Assembly: GCA_036583965.1 (NCBI GenBank)
Contig: JAZBQD010000001.1
Span: 27,438,597-27,502,596 of the forward strand
DNA from: Prunella strophiata
Lineage: Eukaryota > Chordata > Aves > Passeriformes > Prunellidae
Reading direction: 5' to 3'
DNA length: 64,000 nt
Part shown: positions 62,577 through 64,000 of the stretch, piece after piece
Position numbering within the stretch: position 1 is the first letter of the stretch
Layout: every line of letters begins with the position of its first letter
Position numbers and translations under genes: made by a program
Notes under the pieces: generated by a model
Databases searched by the model: none
Told to the model about the DNA's origin: nothing
Seen by the model: only the letters and a program-made list of their open reading frames with translations

Positions 62577-63794
62577 GTACAGTTATTTAAAGGAGAGTTT
62601 CAATATCAGACATTTTTAAAGTTAAGGTATTCCTTATTAACTGTTCCTAAATGTTTTTTATTTGTTGACATTTGCAAAAATTCAATTATTTGTAATTTAT
62701 GCTTTTTTATTATTTTTATCCACTTATATTTAAAAAGTTTCTCCTATGAACAACTTAAGCAAATGCTTAATATCACATTGGAGAGTGCTGAGTCAGGCAG
62801 GCCTTTTGCACTGAGGTAATTTTGTGGATGTTCTGAGATACCCTATTTGAGGGCAGGCAAAGGGCAGCCTTCATCCTCCCAGTGTTTTATATTTTCCAGT
62901 AATTCAACAAGCTGTACTCACCAGTATCTGGCAGCTCCCCTCTTGTTTAGTGCAACACTAAACACTACTTTATGATTTTATATTTATATTTATTCATTAT
63001 ATTCTTAATGAAAGGTATAATTAAAATAATTTTAATGAGAAAAATGTCTCAGTTTAGCATTCAAGCTTCCAGCCTGCTGGAGCCAGAGGTTTTCTGCCAA
63101 TATTACTCAGGAAACAACACAGTATGAAATATTGCACATTAATTCTTTCAGTGTGACTGAGATACTAACCTTGGTTCACATTGCATGGAAATCAGAGATC
63201 CTTTTTTACAGACTTTGGAGACACCTAACCAATAGCACAGATTAAACCATCATTGCAAGTAATTCCACTGACACAGCAAAGAATTCAAATCAGAATACTT
63301 GTAGCTACAATATTAATATTGCCAAAATATGCGTTCTGTGAACTACTTATTTTCCTTTTGAAAACATTCATAAAGAAGAAAAATAAAAGCAGCATAAGGA
63401 ATGCTATGCATTCTTCTAACAATAGAAGATTAGGAAACATCCTAAAAGGGTAAAGGAAATTTTTGTAGCTAATTCATCACAATAAAAGTAAATTATTAGA
63501 TATAACTCCTGAATATCAAATGTTAATAATGGGAATATTGTTGAAATTTTAGGCATAATCCCAAGAAAACTCCATTTTCATTCAATATTTTCCATTAGTA
63601 TGTTATCTTTCAACAGATAAATTTTTCAAAGCATGTACTTCTAAGTACAAGTCCTTTCCTTATGAAAAATATTATATGTATAGAAATAATAGCACCTATT
63701 TAATTTTTAGAGTAGACAGAAGGTTTTTGGGTTTTTTAAAAAGGGAAATAAAAAAAAGGGGGGGAAATCAACAACAAAAACTTTGCTGAAATTT
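62577..63794. other. AT-rich non-coding stretch
   Basis: No gene recognised. A small inverted repeat GTTTAGTG..CACTAAAC lies at 62946-62964. An A run followed by eight G lies near 63750-63766. Confidence 0.6.
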
Positions 63795-64000
63795 TTAGTC
63801 TGCCATAATTACAGAGAACTGAATTACCAGAATTTGGAGTTCTAAAAATCTGGACCTGAAATCATCAAGCCCATCATTTTCAGCCACAAACAGAGCTGTG
63901 TCTGACATGTGTCCATGCTTTACCAGTAATGCCATGAGGTGGACAGCCTCCAACAGCTGATAGTGAACAAAATCTGAGCAGCACCTTGGGGTGGGCATGA
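63795..64000 (-). other. Open minus-strand frame running off the window edge
   Basis: The minus strand is open from the window end down to a stop at 63795, with an ATG two bases inside the edge. The translation (starting MPTPRCCSDF) is less biased toward K, N, I and F than most frames here and contains a mixed hydrophobic/charged stretch near HYQLLEAVHL. No domain is recognised, no splice donor sits at the end and no AATAAA follows closely on that strand. It could be the end of a coding or pseudogene segment continuing beyond the window, or chance. Confidence 0.2.

Overview
The window looks like a gene-poor stretch of a bird nuclear chromosome, either intergenic or inside a very large intron. 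The base composition is AT-rich and CpG-poor. Homopolymer tracts are frequent. The recognisable interspersed repeats are avian: CR1 retroposon pieces lacking a poly-A tail, an ERVL-type long terminal repeat (LTR) of a type familiar from bird genomes, and a short solo LTR with a TATA box and polyadenylation signal. Very old MIR/CORE-SINE relics are also visible. A songbird is my best guess, but that is weak inference. I found no protein-coding gene that I can name. The longest reading frame is only 167 codons, and none of the frames shows a recognisable domain.

Layout. 1-8 kb: plain AT-rich DNA with one poly-A tract and a small 25-bp duplication. 7.8-8.1 kb: GC-richer block ending in a CR1 3' piece. 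8-16 kb: AT-rich, with a small ERVL-LTR-like scrap near 9.56 kb and a G-rich run near 11.8 kb. 16.465-16.741 kb: well-preserved solo LTR. 21.1-21.7 kb: weak candidate 3'-terminal exon. 27.0-28.7 kb: two decayed CR1 reverse-transcriptase pieces in opposite orientation. 29.0-29.2 and 37.6-37.9 kb: MIR-like relics. 39.0 kb: CR1 3' end. 42.4-42.7 kb: truncated ERVL LTR. 44.18-44.45 kb: a minus-strand CCAAT/TATA/splice-donor arrangement that could be a promoter and first exon or an unrecognised LTR. 49.14 kb: tight CpG cluster. 50.13-50.72 kb: very homogeneous 37-bp minisatellite, the most striking structure here. 57.6-58.2 kb: GC-richer block with the longest reading frame. 62.5 kb: weak candidate micro-exon. 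The last 200 bases hold an open minus-strand frame running off the edge.

No genes act together here. The interest lies in repeat biology (minisatellite growth, solo LTR formation, retroposon decay) and in a few exon or promoter candidates that need transcript or conservation data. Family assignments for repeats come from recognition of remembered consensus features, not from a search.
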